Source: Bifidobacterium simiiventris
GTDB taxonomy: Bacteria > Actinomycetota > Actinomycetes > Actinomycetales > Bifidobacteriaceae
DNA length: 64,000 nt
Assembly: GCF_019331715.1 (NCBI RefSeq)
Contig: NZ_JAHBBG010000002.1
Span: 310,001-374,000, forward strand
Reading direction: 5' to 3'
Shown: in pieces, positions 63,159 through 64,000 of the stretch
How positions within the stretch are numbered: position 1 is the stretch's first letter
Layout: each line of letters begins with the position of its first letter
The notes under the pieces: model-generated
Databases searched by the model: none
Seen by the model: the letters and a program-made list of their open reading frames with translations, nothing else
What the model was told of the DNA's origin: nothing
Position numbers and translations under genes: made by a program

Positions 63159-64000
63159 TTACTTCCGCTTGGTGTACATCTGCGTGTTGAGCAGGGTGGA
63201 GTAGCGCTTGATGACCTTCGGACGGATCACCTTGAGAGAGGCGGTCATCAGACCATTCTCCTGGGTGAAGTCCTCGGGCAGGATGATGAACTTGCGCACG
63301 GATTCGGCGCGGGAGACGCCCTCGTTCGCCTGATCGACCCACTTCTGCACTTCGGCGCGCACGGCCGCGTTGGCCGCCGCGTCCTCCAGCGACATGTTGC
63401 GGTCGAGGCCTTTCGCCTCCAGCCACGGACGCAGTGTCTCCTCGTCCAGCGTGATGAGCGCCGAGATGAACGGACGCTTGTCGCCGAGCACCAACGCGTG
63501 CGAGACGAACTCGCAGCGCTGAATCACCTCTTCGATCGGACCGGGCGCCACATTCTTGCCGCCGGCGGTGATGATGAGATCCTTCTTACGGCCGGTGATG
63601 TACAGGAATCCATCGTCGTCCAGCCGGCCCAGATCGCCGGTCGCGTGCCAGCCGTCCGGCGTGAACGCGTTCTCGGTCGCCTCGTCGTTCTTGTGATAAC
63701 GGTGGAACACGACCGGACCGCCGACCTGGATCTCGCCGTCCTCGGCGATGCGGATCTTGAAGCTCGGGAACGGCACGCCGACCGAACCTTCGTGGAACGG
63801 CACGCCGAGCGGGTTGAACGCGCACGGAGCGGTCGTCTCCGTCAGGCCGTAGCCCTCGTAGACCGGGATGTTCGCGCCGCGGAAGAAGTTCATCAGCTCC
63901 GGGTCGAGCGGGGCGCCGCCCGAGACGATCCACTTGGCACGTCCACCGAGCGCCTCGCGCAGCGACTGGTAGACGATCGGATCGAACGAGGCGCGACGCA
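63159..64000 (-). CDS. Long-chain fatty-acid-CoA ligase (AMP-forming), 3' part (right-truncated)
   Basis: The last 280 codons of an ANL-superfamily enzyme; the 5' end lies beyond the right edge. Visible: WIVSGGAPLDPELMNFFRG, YEGYGLTETTAP (AMP-binding YGxTE motif), GSVGVPFPSFKIRIAEDGEIQVGGPVVFHRYHKN, DGWHATGDLGRLDDDGFLYITGRKKDLIITAGGKNVAPGPIEEVI (the TGD and GRxKD hinge motifs) and a C-terminal catalytic lysine region GLMTASLKVIRPKVIKRY. It activates long-chain fatty acids to acyl-CoA, probably at the membrane. It converges with era; their transcripts are separated by the hairpin at 63114-63139. Confidence 0.93.
   Translation of the reverse strand, partial: RRASFDPIVYQSLREALGGRAKWIVSGGAPLDPELMNFFRGANIPVYEGYGLTETTAPCAFNPLGVPFHEGSVGVPFPSFKIRIAEDGEIQVGGPVVFHRYHKNDEATENAFTPDGWHATGDLGRLDDDGFLYITGRKKDLIITAGGKNVAPGPIEEVIQRCEFVSHALVLGDKRPFISALITLDEETLRPWLEAKGLDRNMSLEDAAANAAVRAEVQKWVDQANEGVSRAESVRKFIILPEDFTQENGLMTASLKVIRPKVIKRYSTLLNTQMYTKRK

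Overview
The window is high-GC DNA with dense, mostly SD-led genes and reads as a bifidobacterial chromosome (Bifidobacterium or a very close relative). The strongest markers are a highly expressed xylulose-5-phosphate/fructose-6-phosphate phosphoketolase (xfp, the bifid-shunt enzyme) beside guaA, an adjacent pta-ackA pair, a fused shikimate kinase/dehydroquinate synthase (aroKB), and a SufBDC-SU-T iron-sulfur operon. It looks like core chromosome throughout: I see no prophage, transposase, integrase, CRISPR array or rRNA operon. There is one tRNA gene (Leu, anticodon GAG).

Layout. 1-2.6 kb: end of L-lactate dehydrogenase, a GNAT acetyltransferase, two small membrane-anchored unknowns (one frameshifted) and a DJ-1/PfpI protein. 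2.6-14.5 kb: a PP2C-like phosphatase, aroA, then on the minus strand ackA, pta, a DUF1846 protein and guaA, followed by xfp on the plus strand. Pta and AckA convert the acetyl-phosphate made by Xfp into acetate and ATP, so the core of the bifid shunt sits within 10 kb. 14.6-16.4 kb: a Pit phosphate transporter with its DUF47 partner. 16.4-22.2 kb: a response regulator/histidine kinase pair divergent from a three-gene ABC-2 exporter. 22.2-28.2 kb: an AlbA_2/Schlafen-type regulator, the xpt-pbuX xanthine salvage operon and an OafB/OatA-like acyltransferase-SGNH protein. 28.2-33.7 kb: a UvrD/PcrA helicase with two unusual low-complexity segments, then a DUF4418/FtsX-permease/ATPase set with metal-ligand-like residues. 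33.9-47.9 kb: rpsD, a phosphoglycerate-mutase-family protein, two small membrane proteins, alaS-ruvX-mltG, a convergent prepilin peptidase, aroC-aroKB-aroQ, pyrG and an L,D-transpeptidase. 48.1-54.6 kb: sufB-sufD-sufC, a 276-bp composite palindrome, then sufS-sufU and a DUF59 (SufT-like) protein. 54.7-64 kb: glgC, an rRNA/tRNA methyltransferase, tRNA-Leu, rsmE, a HIT protein-phoH-ybeY-CNNM-era run, and the 3' part of a long-chain acyl-CoA synthetase.

The most unexpected signal is structural. Several gene ends carry short repeats that include or abut the stop codon: a 16-bp tandem direct repeat at xpt, a 24-bp imperfect direct repeat plus inverted repeat at pbuX, a 22-bp perfect inverted repeat starting at the stop of guaA, and at era a 20-bp perfect inverted repeat around the stop plus a second degenerate copy of the last eight codons about 125 bp downstream. 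A 276-bp nested palindrome lies between sufC and sufS, and a GGTTCCCGGGAT-type palindrome occurs three times. Two TGTGA-N6-TCACA boxes and several apparently leaderless genes are also noted. At the protein level the most striking item is the SYG-rich, FET-like low-complexity tail of the PcrA helicase.
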